Notes under the pieces: generated by a model
Told to the model about the DNA's origin: nothing
What the model saw: only the letters and a program-made list of their open reading frames with translations
The model's database searches: none
From: Otatea glauca
Lineage: Eukaryota > Streptophyta > Magnoliopsida > Poales > Poaceae
Assembly (NCBI GenBank): GCA_036346275.1
Contig: CM070723.1
Span: 868,001 to 932,000, forward strand
Direction: 5' to 3'
DNA: 64,000 nt
Part shown: piece by piece, positions 34,990 to 46,397 of the stretch
Layout of the letters: each line of letters starts with the position of its first letter
Numbering within the stretch: the stretch's first letter is position 1
Program-made: the position numbers and the translations under genes

Positions 34990-37130
34990 GAATGGTTACA
35001 AATCTCGTTTTCCGGACCTAGACGAACCATAGGAATGTCTGCCGAATTGAAAAATTCAAAAAAAAATTCTTATTGCTACAGCAATCTTCTTTTTCTCGGC
35101 GAGATCTCTCTCATACCGCCCGGGATTTCGGTAATTTGATCCGAAAATTCAAGTTTCATGACTGGATTTAGATCAATAACCCTGAAAAAAGTGATATTCC
35201 ATGAGAATTTGTCAAAAAACTATTTTTTGAGATATTTTAAAATTTCGGCAGAAACACTTTCAGTTTTTATAAAATTGTACAAGCTTTATCATGCTATGAA
35301 AAATGTATTCTACCATCATAACAAGTGTAGGATCACACATAAAAATTTCCAAAATATTTTAAGTTGATTTGTTATATTTAAAAAATAAAAAACTAAATGA
35401 GCATAAATGAGGTAGTAACCGTGTTAGAATTTTATAATTTTTTTCCAGTTTGATCATGACCTAAAATTTTGTGGAGAGCTTAATAATTTCCTCATAAACC
35501 TTGTCTAAAATTTTCAAAAAATTTTAATCTATTTTGGTTGGTCAATGAAAAATTATAAACTCTACCGGCACGCGCTCTAAAGTCCGAAAAGTGTGAAGTA
35601 GCACTATCATATTTTTTGAGAATTTGTTAGGTTTGATCATGATCTCAAAAATTTATGGGAACATTATGGCTGCTTCAAGAGTGTCTATTTTTTTTCAATT
35701 TTTTTGCATCCTTAGAACTATGCGAAAAAATCATGCAAAAAAAAGTGTCATGGTTGTGACTCGAACCCAAGATTATTTGTTGTTTAAATGTGTTTGACCT
35801 TACCACTAGGCTAGAGCTGATGTTGCTTAGCAACATTGAGGAACTAATGCATTTATCTATGTCATTCAAACCTAGTTACTTTAGTCCACACACACTCATT
35901 CATTCACTTAATCCTCACATTTTACCCATTTGCACACAGAAGCTCATGCCGAAGTTGAAGGTCACCTACAATGTCACCGGTCTACTCCGCCCAAAATCTA
36001 GCTAACTCCGGCGTATTTCCGCCATCTCCGGCGGTGGAGAGTGAAATCTCGGGCGGTGCAACCGAGATCTCAGCCTAATTTACCGAGATTTCAGCCAGCG
36101 CAGAATATTTTGAGGTGACAGAAAGAATCTTTTTTCAAATCAAAATCTCGTGTATTTTAGGTGATATCTGAGTATCTATTGCCGGATTTGTGTACATATT
36201 TGTCGGATATGTGTATTTGTAAGCCGGATTAGTGAGCAATTACATAATGCATGCAATGCTAGTGGCAACTATTTATCACAAAACTACTTCTTTTCCGTGC
36301 TAGGATCAGAACCAACATACTAGTGGCAACTAATTTTCACAAAGCAAGCAAGTTCATTAGAAAGCAAGCACAAATTATATACTATTTAGCACTTAGTATA
36401 TATTGTCATTGTAGCCTTGTAGGTGATCATGTTCAGTTAGCCGAACATATAGTCCAAATGGTAATTTTTTGTACTGTAGCTGCACGAATGTACTCCGCTA
36501 ATAAACAAACTTTTTGCTTATCGAGCATTTCATGCATACATATTCATGCAGTACTACTTCTTTTGTGTTCCGTTGCAGTTCTCGTGATGGCAGATCGTGC
36601 GAGTATCGTATGGGAGCATGGAGAGCGCGTCAGACCGTCTGGGTCGAAGTACAACTACTGCAGTCATATTATAAAGGGTGGAGGGGTGACCTTTCTGAAG
36701 GAAAATTTGGCTAGACACGCCGGTGATGTGAAAGCTTGCCCAAGCGTGTCTAAAATGGTTAGGCCGGCCATACTCGCGGACCTCCATAGAGGTCGAGAGA
36801 AGAAGAAGAAGAAGAAGAAGGCTTGCGACGACTGGGCCACCTTGACCACAGAGTACCGTATCAAGCAGAAGCAACTCAAGATGGTCATAAGAGCCTCCAA
36901 AGAAGAAGCCTACCTCAGGAACCAAGGTTTGATCCTATGTTCGGGGTCTGGGAGTGGTGCAGCGAGTCAAACTAGCCGAGATTTAGGCCCTACCGGTTGA
37001 AAAAAACCGGATTTGAAAATCCGTTTATGTGTTTCGTCCAGAATTTATCTGGAATTTTTAAATCTCGTCGAGATTTCGTTCTCCGACCACCTCTGATATT
37101 TCGAGTGAAAACAAAATTTCAATACTTGAG
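34990..37130 (+). mobile_element. Decayed hAT-type transposon (limits approximate)
   Basis: The stretch has an AT-rich body full of gagatttcgg / ccgagatttc variants and one conserved protein segment (36587-37000) of the type found at the N-terminus of plant hAT transposases. The right end reads ttgagaacacc in an arrangement like the small hAT-like element at 49569-62207. I could not match both terminal inverted repeats, and no catalytic region is visible, so the limits are estimates. Confidence 0.5.
36587..37000 (+). pseudogene. BED-finger-like N-terminus of an hAT transposase
   Basis: The frame opens at ATG 36587, just after an acceptor-like gttgcag (36577), and runs 137 codons. It has the plant hAT arrangement of a BED-type zinc finger: YNYCSHIIKGGGVTFLKENL, ARHAGDVKACPSVSKMVR, with the second Cys, the GGG turn, the HAGDV segment and the distal Cys. 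The usual first Cys appears to be Asn. A lysine run coded by (aga)n at 36799-36821 and a charged segment follow. The catalytic and dimerisation regions are absent. It would bind DNA at transposon ends if functional, which is unlikely. Confidence 0.6.
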
Positions 37131-38651
37131 AACACCAATAGGTAACCAGAAACATTGAGTGAGATGCTGCAGCTAAACCTTTTCTTTTAATGTTGATGCA
37201 ATCGTATAATGTTCACAACCTATGCATCATAAGTACATTTTTTTAGGAATGATGCATCATAAGTACATAGCACTATGGGACATGGCCATGTGAAGGACAA
37301 AGACGTGCAGTTGCTCATATGAACACCTGTATGGAGGAGGACAGATGATGGGAGTACAGAGGGTCAATATACAAGTGCAGGCATAAAGCAAGAGCAGCAT
37401 ACAACACACACAAATCTGGGAACTAAACCTTCATTTTAAAGCGAACTTTCATCTGCGATATGCAGAACAATAGTGAAGTTACAGCATTGGCTTCAAAGCT
37501 CACACGGACACAGCCTACTGGATTGCCTTGCCCTACCAACTTTCCTTTGGCCTGGTAGCTCTGAACAGGTGCCAAACTTACCAAAGGAGGCAAAAGGGAA
37601 TTCTATGCTTATTCCATTCCTTGCCTTTGTGCAGTCCTAACAAGGCATCAAAGAGTTATAGAATGGGCACCTTCACTTTATCTCCATGCAAAACTTTGCC
37701 AAATTCTTCGTCTGGATGCCTCCAGTCAAAAGAAGGAGCTTTTCAAGCTCTGACCTCTAAACCGATATCTCTTAGCCAAGCGTGCCTCATGCTTCTGAAT
37801 ATGTATGTATATTTTTGAAACGAACACGCTTCTGAATATATATACACACTGCACCTGTGCAGTGTGAAGCAATTCGTGTGATTACGGATCATAGGGAATC
37901 CTAACCAATGCTGATTGACCACAAATGTTGCCCTTTCATTTCAGCACACAGAGGAGAGGCCCAGAAATGCAGTGGAGACCGGAATTAGTTCTGAACAACT
38001 AAGATATCATTCAGGAATCTAACAAGAGAAGAGGCCGGCAAGTTCTAAGACAATAGATTGCAGATCATAGCCCAAAAGTTGCCATGAGAATAAGGTGCTC
38101 CCCTAGTTTCTCAAAAGAAAAAAAGATTGTGCTTCACCTTCGCCCTTCTCATGTGCCAAGTAATTTCAACCAAAAGTTGGTGCAACTGTATAATCAGAAC
38201 GGGAGAGCGTTACTGGAATTGACAAAGAAAAAGATCAGCGAGGATAGGGTCCATGCGTACCAACTACCAAGAGGGAATACGAACAATATCTCTTTTCAGT
38301 TGCTGCATAGATTGGGTAAGTCTCGAGTGTGTGTTCCAATGATTCTACGTTCTCCCTCTGCCCTATAAGACGAGACTCTGCGTAAGATCTCGACATGAGC
38401 AGAGGTAGGTAGTTAGTTTGAGAACCAAGGTTGACTCACTCCCGAAAGACCATAATCCAAGTCTTTGGTTACTAGAAATAGAGGTACTGATAAAGCTGCA
38501 AAGGATCTTATCGGTCAGGAATGTGCAGCCTACAAGAAGACATTTCAGTACATAACAGGAACTAAACAGGTGAGATATGCATGTACGACCGTTTTGTTTC
38601 TTTGAACGAAGGAAGAGAAACCCTTTATTCACCTACGATGATATATGTAAC
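37131..38651. other. Intergenic DNA, nothing recognised
   Basis: Short open frames without recognisable content. Contains the presumed upstream region of the MYB-CC remnant. Confidence 0.4.
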
Positions 38652-39916
38652 ATGAGATCTTCGATGGCAGATGTATCATCAGCAACAGCTGCAGAGCCAT
38701 AGCCAACACCTGTCTTCAAGGTCTATCACTCTAGCTTACCTCCAGAAAAGCTCTTTCTCCTGCAAGGAGGAGATTCAGGTCTCGTCCTCTCAACTGATGC
38801 TAAACCTCGGTTAAAATGGACAAACGAGCTCCATGAGCGTTTTGTGTAGGCAGTAAACCAGCTGGCCACTTGATCCACGAGACCCACACAAGCAACAAGT
38901 AAATAAGGTTTGCTATATATGCGTTCTACCTACATTTTGCAAAAGGTGATATAGTTTGGCACTTCTTATCAGGTCTATGCGCATACGCGAAGCACTCCAA
39001 ATGCAAATTGAGGTGCAGAGACGACTGCATGAGCAATTAGAGGTATCCAAACAGCATAATCTAAATCTACTTTATTAACAGCATATTACCCACTGAAAGG
39101 TAAACTCCTGAGTCCTGACCAAATGCTTGGTTTCAAATTGGGTTTCAGATAAACATGAAAAGACCTATAACGGTAACACTACTACAATAGAGTATCAAGA
39201 GCGCTAATAACAACTTAAGTACGGTTGTTCACTGTCATTAATTCAGCAAGAAGTAAATTACTATCTTCATTCTACATGATTAATTTTTCCCCATCCATGA
39301 CAGATGCAACCTTGGATCAACCAAATTTGAAGTGTAAAAAAGAAGCGAACACTTTGACCTACTCAATTCACCATTGTTATAATCTTTAAACTTCACCTTA
39401 AACATGCCGAAATCCCGAATTTGCAACTGCAAAACTGACGATTGTTAGAAATCCTCACCATGAGGAAACCAAAAAAAATCTGAAAAAAATAGAAAGCCAA
39501 ATAAAGAATTGAAGGAAAGGGAAGACCATGGCTCTGTGCCAAGGCCCACTGATTGGATCGAGACCGCGAGGCCCCCTTGATTGGATAGGTGTTGTGGGCT
39601 TGTGGCTCCGGGGAGAGGCGGCGACGGCGGAGCGGAGGCATGCCCTCCTGCCGGCTTCGCGGTCCGGGAACCACCACCGGGGTTCCGGGTGCCGTTCGAT
39701 TAAGTCTATGTGGTCCTGATCGTATCGCGCTGAATATGTGCGATCCAACTTGGGCTTCTCTGTGCCGTTGGATTAAACCTACGCATGGTTCAGATAAACA
39801 GAGAGACAAGGGACTCTGGATAGCCCCCTCAAGGATATAACTGTTATTTTTACACAACAACTAGCAAACTTATCCGCGTAGCTACATGTCTAGATATTAT
39901 AATACAATTGATTTTA

Positions 39917-40133
39917 ACATACAACTGTACTTCCAATGATTGAAATACAATTGTATCTGTTATATATGATTAATCTGTACCGTTATAATCTAGCCTCACC
40001 AAAATAAGTGGTGGAGATCCTTTCTTTTATATACAACTCTACTTCCAATGATTGAAATACAATTGTATTTGTTATATGTGATTAATCTACAACGTTATAA
40101 TCTAGCCCCACCAAAATAGGTAGTGGAGATCAT
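39917..40133. repeat. Tandem duplication, unit about 113 bp
   Basis: The block from acaact(g/c)tacttccaatgat to gtggagatc occurs twice in a row (about 39917-40020 and 40031-40133) with scattered substitutions. It lies in the MYB-CC intron. Confidence 0.75.
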
Positions 40134-40195
40134 TCTCTTTTTCTTCCGATTAATGTGAAAATTTCTAGAATTTAGGATTATTGTAGAATTTTATT

Positions 40196-40232
40196 GCCCT
40201 TAAAATGAATGAGGTGCTTTGAATATCATCTG

Positions 40233-40292
<60 letters not shown>

Positions 40293-40345
40293 TTTCTTAC
40301 CCTTAAAACGAATGAGGTGCTTTGAATATCTCCGGTTGTTTATAT
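40196..40345. repeat. (AT)n microsatellite between short direct repeats
   Basis: A pure ta run of about 50 bases (40236-40288) lies between two copies of a block reading cccttaaaa(t/c)gaatgaggt followed by gctttgaatatc. Such a layout suits slippage or insertion at the microsatellite. Confidence 0.8.
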
Positions 40346-40734
40346 ATACACACACACACTTAAGGCACCATAATCTAAAAAGGATATTTTCTCTATGTAT
40401 TTTCATGTGAATTTTTTTGAAATTTTTAGGATGCTGAGTTTAACTAGTTTACTAACTAGTTCAAACAAGTTTGAACTGAAATTCAAACTAAAGTTTTCCT
40501 TTTTTATGATAGTTTGGTTGTGGTTATGTGCTGATTATATATATATAAATCAGCAAAGCATGAGATTCAAACTCGTTCAAAATCTTTGAATTCGAGTATA
40601 TTTTTTCAAAGGTATATGTTTCGTTTGAATGTTAAAGATGGGTATATACCCTACACTGAAACTTTTGAAAAATATACTCAAATATGGCTTGAATTCACGT
40701 ATTTAAAATAGACACCATGGTGCCCCTATTTCGG

Positions 40735-40738
<4 letters not shown>

Positions 40739-40778
<40 letters not shown>
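40739..40778. repeat. (AT)n microsatellite
   Basis: A nearly pure at run of about 38 bases inside the MYB-CC intron. Confidence 0.85.
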
Positions 40779-40785
<7 letters not shown>

Positions 40786-42645
40786 TACATCAGATCGCGA
40801 TGGTTATTTCCGGTCCAATCTGGGACCTTAGATAGAACTTCAACGGCCAGATCAAGGCCGCATAAAACGCCGGAAGCGAGGAATATTTGCAGAAGAAGCC
40901 CTAGCTTACTTGACATTGTCAAACGTTCAAACCCCACTTCGTCGCCGGTGTTCCGGGGAGGCAGGGGCGGATCAACCTCCGCCCAGTAATGGCGGCGGCG
41001 AAATCGAGGGAGTAGCCCCTGCTGGTGCTGGAGGTTGAAGAAGGCATGAACTGCGACTGTGCCGCGCCCTAACCTGTGAGCGAGCGGGTCGAGTGGCACC
41101 TCGTCCTTGCCTGCAACTGCTCCGCACGCACGACTGCGCTGGTCCCACGACCAGTGGGTTTCTGGTGGAGTTGAAGCTAGCAGTAGCAACAACAGCCGGT
41201 TACAGAGAACCCATTTCCCAATCCTGTGGCTTGATCTTCGAAGCAAATGTAGTCTTTTGCTGCTATAACCTGGCATCATGTTTTGAGGTTGCACAATTTT
41301 TTTTCCTGTTGCTGCTAGTGAATCTAAAGTAGCCTGCTAGTGCTTGACATTACTGTGTCCTGAGAGGCTTTCGACAAAATGCCTAGGATAGCAAGTCTGT
41401 GCACGAGCAATTTGGTTATCTAGGACACGCTAGCAAGTCGATCGTGTTGTTGGCTGAATATGCAATCTTTTTGCCTATGTACTTACAATGTGATGCATGA
41501 TGGATTCTGAGAAGGTACAAAGACACCTGCAGCTCCGGATCGAAGCGCAAGGCAGGTACCTGCAGTCCGTGCTGGAGAAGGCGCAGGAGGCACTGGAAAG
41601 GCAGAATAATGTCGCCGCCGCCGTCGGCCTAGAAACTGCGAAGACGCAACTGTCAGAGCTCGTCTCCAAAGCCTCAGCGAAACGCCTCAAGAACGAGCAT
41701 AGTAGTATCTATCATCAGCAGCTCGGCGACGGATCGGTGGACAGCCGCTTAACCACATGCGAGGGCTCTCACAGAGGAGATCAGCAGGACATCCTCTCCA
41801 TCGGCCTCTCCGCTGCTGCTCAGAAGTGCACGCCGTTTGAGACGGCAAGATCGGTTAAAGGTAGAGGCGCAACGAGCAAAAGCTGCGAGGAGTACTGCTT
41901 GTTTCTTGACAAACCGAGCAGGGGAGCTTCTTCGAATGAGCACCATGAACGGCGCGAGATCAGAAGGGACGATGGCTTCAGCAATATGACGCTCCAGACA
42001 ATAGCAGAGCTGGACCTGAACATGAACGATGCAAACAGCAGACCTCGCAATCGCGAAAAGATTGTCCAGAATGGATCAGGCTGGAACTGATCAAGAAGCA
42101 GGCAGGGTCTCCTCTTCCTCGTCGCAGCAAGGGCAAGTGATCGAAATGGGGGCAGTTCTTGTTACGTATATGATCCAAGCCGAAGAAGCTAGGTGCAGTG
42201 GTCACCATGGCGTGTCCTCCATTGTAAGTACCTGTGTTGTCGGGCATCATGGTTCACCAAATAAGTGAAGGAATTGGCACTAAGGTGCTTTCTCGATGGA
42301 GGCACCTGAATATATACACTACATTGCATGTAGAGGAGATTCAGAGGCAGTATTTTGAGAAACCAGATCGATGTGATGTACTAAGTCTGTAGCTGTGTCT
42401 GACATATGTAACTGCAGTTATTTTTGTCGCGATTGGCTCCTGTATATATAGTACTAGTGCTATAAATTTGCTATAATTAGCTTCTTTTTCCAGTCACCTC
42501 ATGTGGTGCTTAGCAAATCATGGTCCCAGTGAGCCCGTGAGGAAGTACTTTAGCACTCACCTTCCCTGGCTTTAGTATGACGTTTGAAGGATAAGGCTGA
42601 CCGTATTGCTGTTAGGATCGCTCGGTGATCTATAGTTGGTTCCAG

Positions 42646-43085
42646 TGTTAGTTGTGATCTTCCGCATAACTGAAAGGCCGAAAAACTTGAGTTAGACCCA
42701 CCTTACGTACGCGCAATGATCGGGAGCGCCCAAACAAATTTTGGTTTTGGTCCCGTTGGTCAGCGCTAGATAAATGAGGGAGGCCAGCACTCGTTTGGTG
42801 ATCTCTACACTCGAGTTTTGCCATCATCTCCAACACTATCCGATCTTCTAAGATCTAGCGCCGAGACTAGCGAAGACCGGCTACCACCACCATGACGATT
42901 ACGGTGCCTCCTTCATCAACCTCGCCGTTCTTCACCGACGCCAAGAACACCTACCCGAACCCTAATGGCATCTTCATCTCCGGGTCAGTTTAATCTAACG
43001 ATTTATATCCGCATTATTTATTCGGTGATCATGTTTTAGACTAGCTAATGATGTTCATGTTTTAGTTAAAAACCTAAATCTAACA
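42646..43085 (+). repeat. 5' LTR of the Copia element
   Basis: 440 bp, TGTTAG...CTAACA, same length as the partner at 48609. Followed directly by the tRNA-Met primer-binding site. Confidence 0.93.
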
Positions 43086-43100
43086 GTTGGTATCAGAGCA

Positions 43101-44275
43101 ATCTAGCCTAAGTTTGATCCCTGTTTAGCCCTTTGTTCGTCGGGTTAAGTGTCTGTTTTGGCTCGGTTAGCATTGAGAACGAGGGGATAGTCTCAAACCC
43201 GAAACCCTAGTTCCCATTTTATTCCCCAAAACCCAAATCAATCATGAAAAATCTAAAGATCTAAGAAGGGGGTTTCGGGGGCTTACCGTTCTAGTCGCCG
43301 TCGACCGCTCTGTGCGCGCCGCCGTTCCGCCTGCGTCGCCCCTTGCTCACCGACAGCCGCGACTTCGCGCGAGTGTGATGCCCGGTGTTCCCGCCTAGCC
43401 AGAGCCCGCGCGGCATCAGTCGGTGGCCGCGTGTGGGTTGTCGTCGCCGCTCCGCCTTCGCGCTCTCCCGCTCGCTCATGTCGTCGCTTGGTTGCGGAGT
43501 TTTCGGGGCGAGGAAGCCGAATGGGATTAGGGTTAGGGTTCTTCGCCGCTTCAGTTTTGTTCTGACTCGCGCGGCATCTCGTTCGTCCGTTCGCGATCTT
43601 CCGTGGCCGCTTCGCCTCCCACGCGGTTGATGCCTCGCATCGTGTGCGGGCCATTGCCTCCCTTCTCGCGCGGGCGACGCTTCGGTTGGCCGCATGTCGG
43701 CTGGGCCGTGTCCTGTTTTGGGCCGCCGTCGCGCTCTTGCGCGTGGCTGGGCCACGCGCACGTCACATGGGCCGAGGCGGGTGGGCCGATTTCGTGGCGC
43801 TGGCCGAGCGCATTACGGGCATGCCGTGTTTTTGGGCCAGGATTTTAGTGCTTTAACCTTTTAATTTTGTGTTTATTCAGTCTTGTTTAATTTCAGCAAT
43901 AAGTATTGTTTAATATTAATTTCCTGGGCATTCATATTATGATTAATTTTCTGGGCATATTATTTAATGTGGTAATTATTTTCATGTGATGATTATTTCT
44001 TAGCATTATCTCTAATTGAAATGGAACCAACGAGAAGTTTTGATTAGAGATTAATTGTTTAATGTTGAAATTGGGATTATGTCATGACCATATTCATATA
44101 CTGACCAACGTTGTTTATGAACATGTGTCACCCATAAAATAATTTAGTTCTTTTTTGTTTCTGCCCAACGGTGATGCGAATTGGAACCTTTAATTTTTCC
44201 TGTCATTAGCATGTCATTAATCAGACCAATGTAGGGTTAATTTCATGCATAAAATTATATGTTTCCTAATATGAA
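43101..44275 (+). other. Leader region of the Copia element
   Basis: About 1.2 kb between primer-binding site and gag. Bases 43290-43850 are GC-rich and give long but meaningless open frames on both strands; the rest is AT-rich. An acceptor-like ttttctcag precedes the gag frame at 44293. Confidence 0.6.
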
Positions 44276-44293
44276 TTGTGTTATATTTTCTCA

Positions 44294-45404
44294 GCGGTCA
44301 ATGCCTCTAACATTACCAATTATATCAGCGGTATTGAGCAATTGACAGGAACTAATTTTCCTGCCTGGAAGGAAAAGCTTGAGATCGTCCTTGGTGTTCT
44401 TGAGCTTGATTATGCCTTATGTCACCCTGCTGCTATCGCTCCTTCCTCAACTGAGGAAAATTATGCTGAATTAAAGAAAACTTATGATATTAACTGTGAG
44501 TGATGGGAGCGGTCCAATCGCATGTCACTTATGATTATGAAGAGCACCATCTCGGCGGGGATTAGGGGAGCAATTCCCGAATCTGATAAGGCTAAGAGCT
44601 ACCTGGATGCCATTGAGGAGCAATTTAAGGGATTCTCAAAGGCTTATACAAGTACTTTTATTATGAAGATCCTCACCACTAAATTTGATGGCTTTTGCAG
44701 CATAAGGGAGCACATCATGATAATAAATGACATGACGGCTAAGCTTAAAGGATTTGACATGGCAATTTCTGACGTTTTCTGGTTCACTTCATAATGACAT
44801 CCCTACCTTCTGCGTACACTTCCTTTAAGATTAATTACAATACGCAGAAGGAGAAGTGGTCCATGAGCGAGCTCATTGCTCAACTAGTCCAGGAGGAGGA
44901 AAGGATTAAGACTGAAGAAAGGGATCAGGCTTTTATGGTCAATAATGGAAATGGCAAAAGGAAGTACTCTCATGGGGACCATAAGGCCAAGAAGAAGCGG
45001 CATTTCTCCCCCAATCTTAAGGCGAAAACAAGCAAATCCGTGCCTAAAGGGGTGAAATCTCCTACTGCCATCACCTGTCGCTTCTGTAAAAAGGAGGGAC
45101 ATGTGCAGAAGGAGTGCGCCGGCTTCTGTCAGTGGCTCACCAAGAAGGGTAACGATACAATTACTTTTGTTGATGAATCACTTTATGCAGATTTTCCACA
45201 TTATTCTTGGTGGATTGATTCGGGAGTCACTGTGCATGTTACTAATTCAATGCAGGGATTCAGTTCGTTAAGGACCATAAAAGGGGACCGAAGGCTTAGA
45301 GTCACCAATGGACAGGAGGCTGAAGTTGAGGCTATTGGGATGCTTCCATTAGTTTTTGGGAGCGGCTTCACCCTCCTCCTAAAAGATGTCCTTTATTTCC
45401 CTCC
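44294..45404 (+). pseudogene. Copia gag and protease region
   Basis: The gag part reads LTGTNFPAWKEKLEIVLGVL, characteristic of Copia gag, then a TGA at 44501 in an otherwise continuous frame, and a frameshift near 44780. The zinc knuckle is CRFCKKEGHVQKEC (Cys-x2-Cys-x4-His-x4-Cys, about 45078-45119). The protease active site reads WWIDSGVTVHVTN (D-S-G, about 45210). A further frameshift at about 45400 separates it from integrase. Confidence 0.85.
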
Positions 45405-46247
45405 ATGAGGAGGAATTTAATTTCTGTTTCCCTGTTAGACAATGATGGTTATTATTGTGTTATTGGAGACAATAAAGGTTTGATTCAATTTGAATGTAAT
45501 AATGTTGGTCTTGCTACCAAGCACGACATGCTTTATATGTTATCTATTCAACAGTCTCCTTTATTGCTGAATGTGTGTGATGCTCCTATTAAACACAAGC
45601 GTAATATGGATAATGAGACCTCATCGAAACTATGGCACTGTCGCTTGGGCCATATTTCGAAGGGGAGAATGGAGCGTCTCATTAAGGAAGAGATACTCCA
45701 CCCATTGAATTTTTCTGACTCTGACGCTTGTATTGATTGTATTAAAGGAAAATACGTTAAACAAATTAAGAAAGGAGCAACACGCAGCTCATGTCCCCTA
45801 GAAATAATTCATACTGACATTTGTGGTCCCTTCCCTATTATGTCAGTAGATGGTTATGATTCCTTTATAACATTTACTGATGATTTTTCACGGTACAGTT
45901 ATATTTGCCCTATTAAGGAACGATCTGAATCACTAAATAAATTTAAGATATTTAAGGCTGAGGTTGAAAATCAGTATAACTCAAAAATTAAAGTAGTGAA
46001 ATCAGACAGGGGAGGAGAGTATTATGGAAAACATGCACATTATGGACAAATTCCTGGCCCTTTCGCTAAGTACCTTGAAGAAAATGGAATAGTAACTCAA
46101 TATTCCATGCCTGGTGAACCTCAACAGAATGGAGTGGCTGAAAGACGTAATCGTACACTTATGGATATGGTACGAGTATGTTTGTCTCACCCGGGTTTAC
46201 CACTTAAATTATGGATGAAGGCCTTAAAGACACCGCACACATATTAA
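45405..46247 (+). pseudogene. Copia integrase region
   Basis: The GAG-pre-integrase part is LWHCRLGHISKGRMERLI with the HHCC-type DACIDCIKGK. The integrase core has HTDICGPF and TFTDDFSRYSY (first Asp), VVKSDRGGEYYG (second Asp) and PQQNGVAERRNRTLMDM (Glu). The frame closes at 46247; the continuation (STPYELWTGRKPSLNYLRVW) lies in another frame from 46267. Inserts cDNA in functional relatives. Confidence 0.9.
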
Positions 46248-46397
46248 ACCGGTTCCCAATAAATCGGTGTCATCGACGCCTTATGAATTATGGACTGGGA
46301 GAAAACCAAGTTTAAATTATTTACGTGTGTGGGGCTGTGCAGCTGAAGCCAAACTATTTAACCCACATATTGGAAAATTAGATACTAAGACAGTAAG

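Larger units (their letters stand above)
38652..42090 (+). pseudogene. MYB-CC (PHR/APL-type) transcription factor remnant
   Basis: Three pieces of a MYB-CC gene are visible. Piece 1 (38652-about 38880) encodes GDSGLVLSTDAKPRLKWTNE and LHERFV-stop-AVNQL, the first half of the MYB repeat, with TAG where Glu or Asp is expected and another TAG before PTPVFKVYHS. Piece 2 (38973-39042) encodes ALQMQIEVQRRLHEQLE, the LHEQLE coiled-coil signature, with donor gag|gtatcc. Piece 3 (41515-42090) encodes VQRHLQLRIEAQGRYLQSVL and about 170 further residues to a TGA, after acceptor gagaag. Pieces 2 and 3 join in frame. The exons for the rest of the MYB repeat (TIMRLMGIPGLTLYHLKSHLQ region in relatives) were not found between 38880 and 38973 or elsewhere nearby. 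The intron 39043-41514 is swollen by repeats. Members regulate phosphate responses or vascular development. Probably a pseudogene. Confidence 0.8.

Noticed and set aside
43283..43766. Open frames on both strands in the Copia leader
   Set aside because: Compositional openness of a GC-rich leader; no protein features and position before gag.
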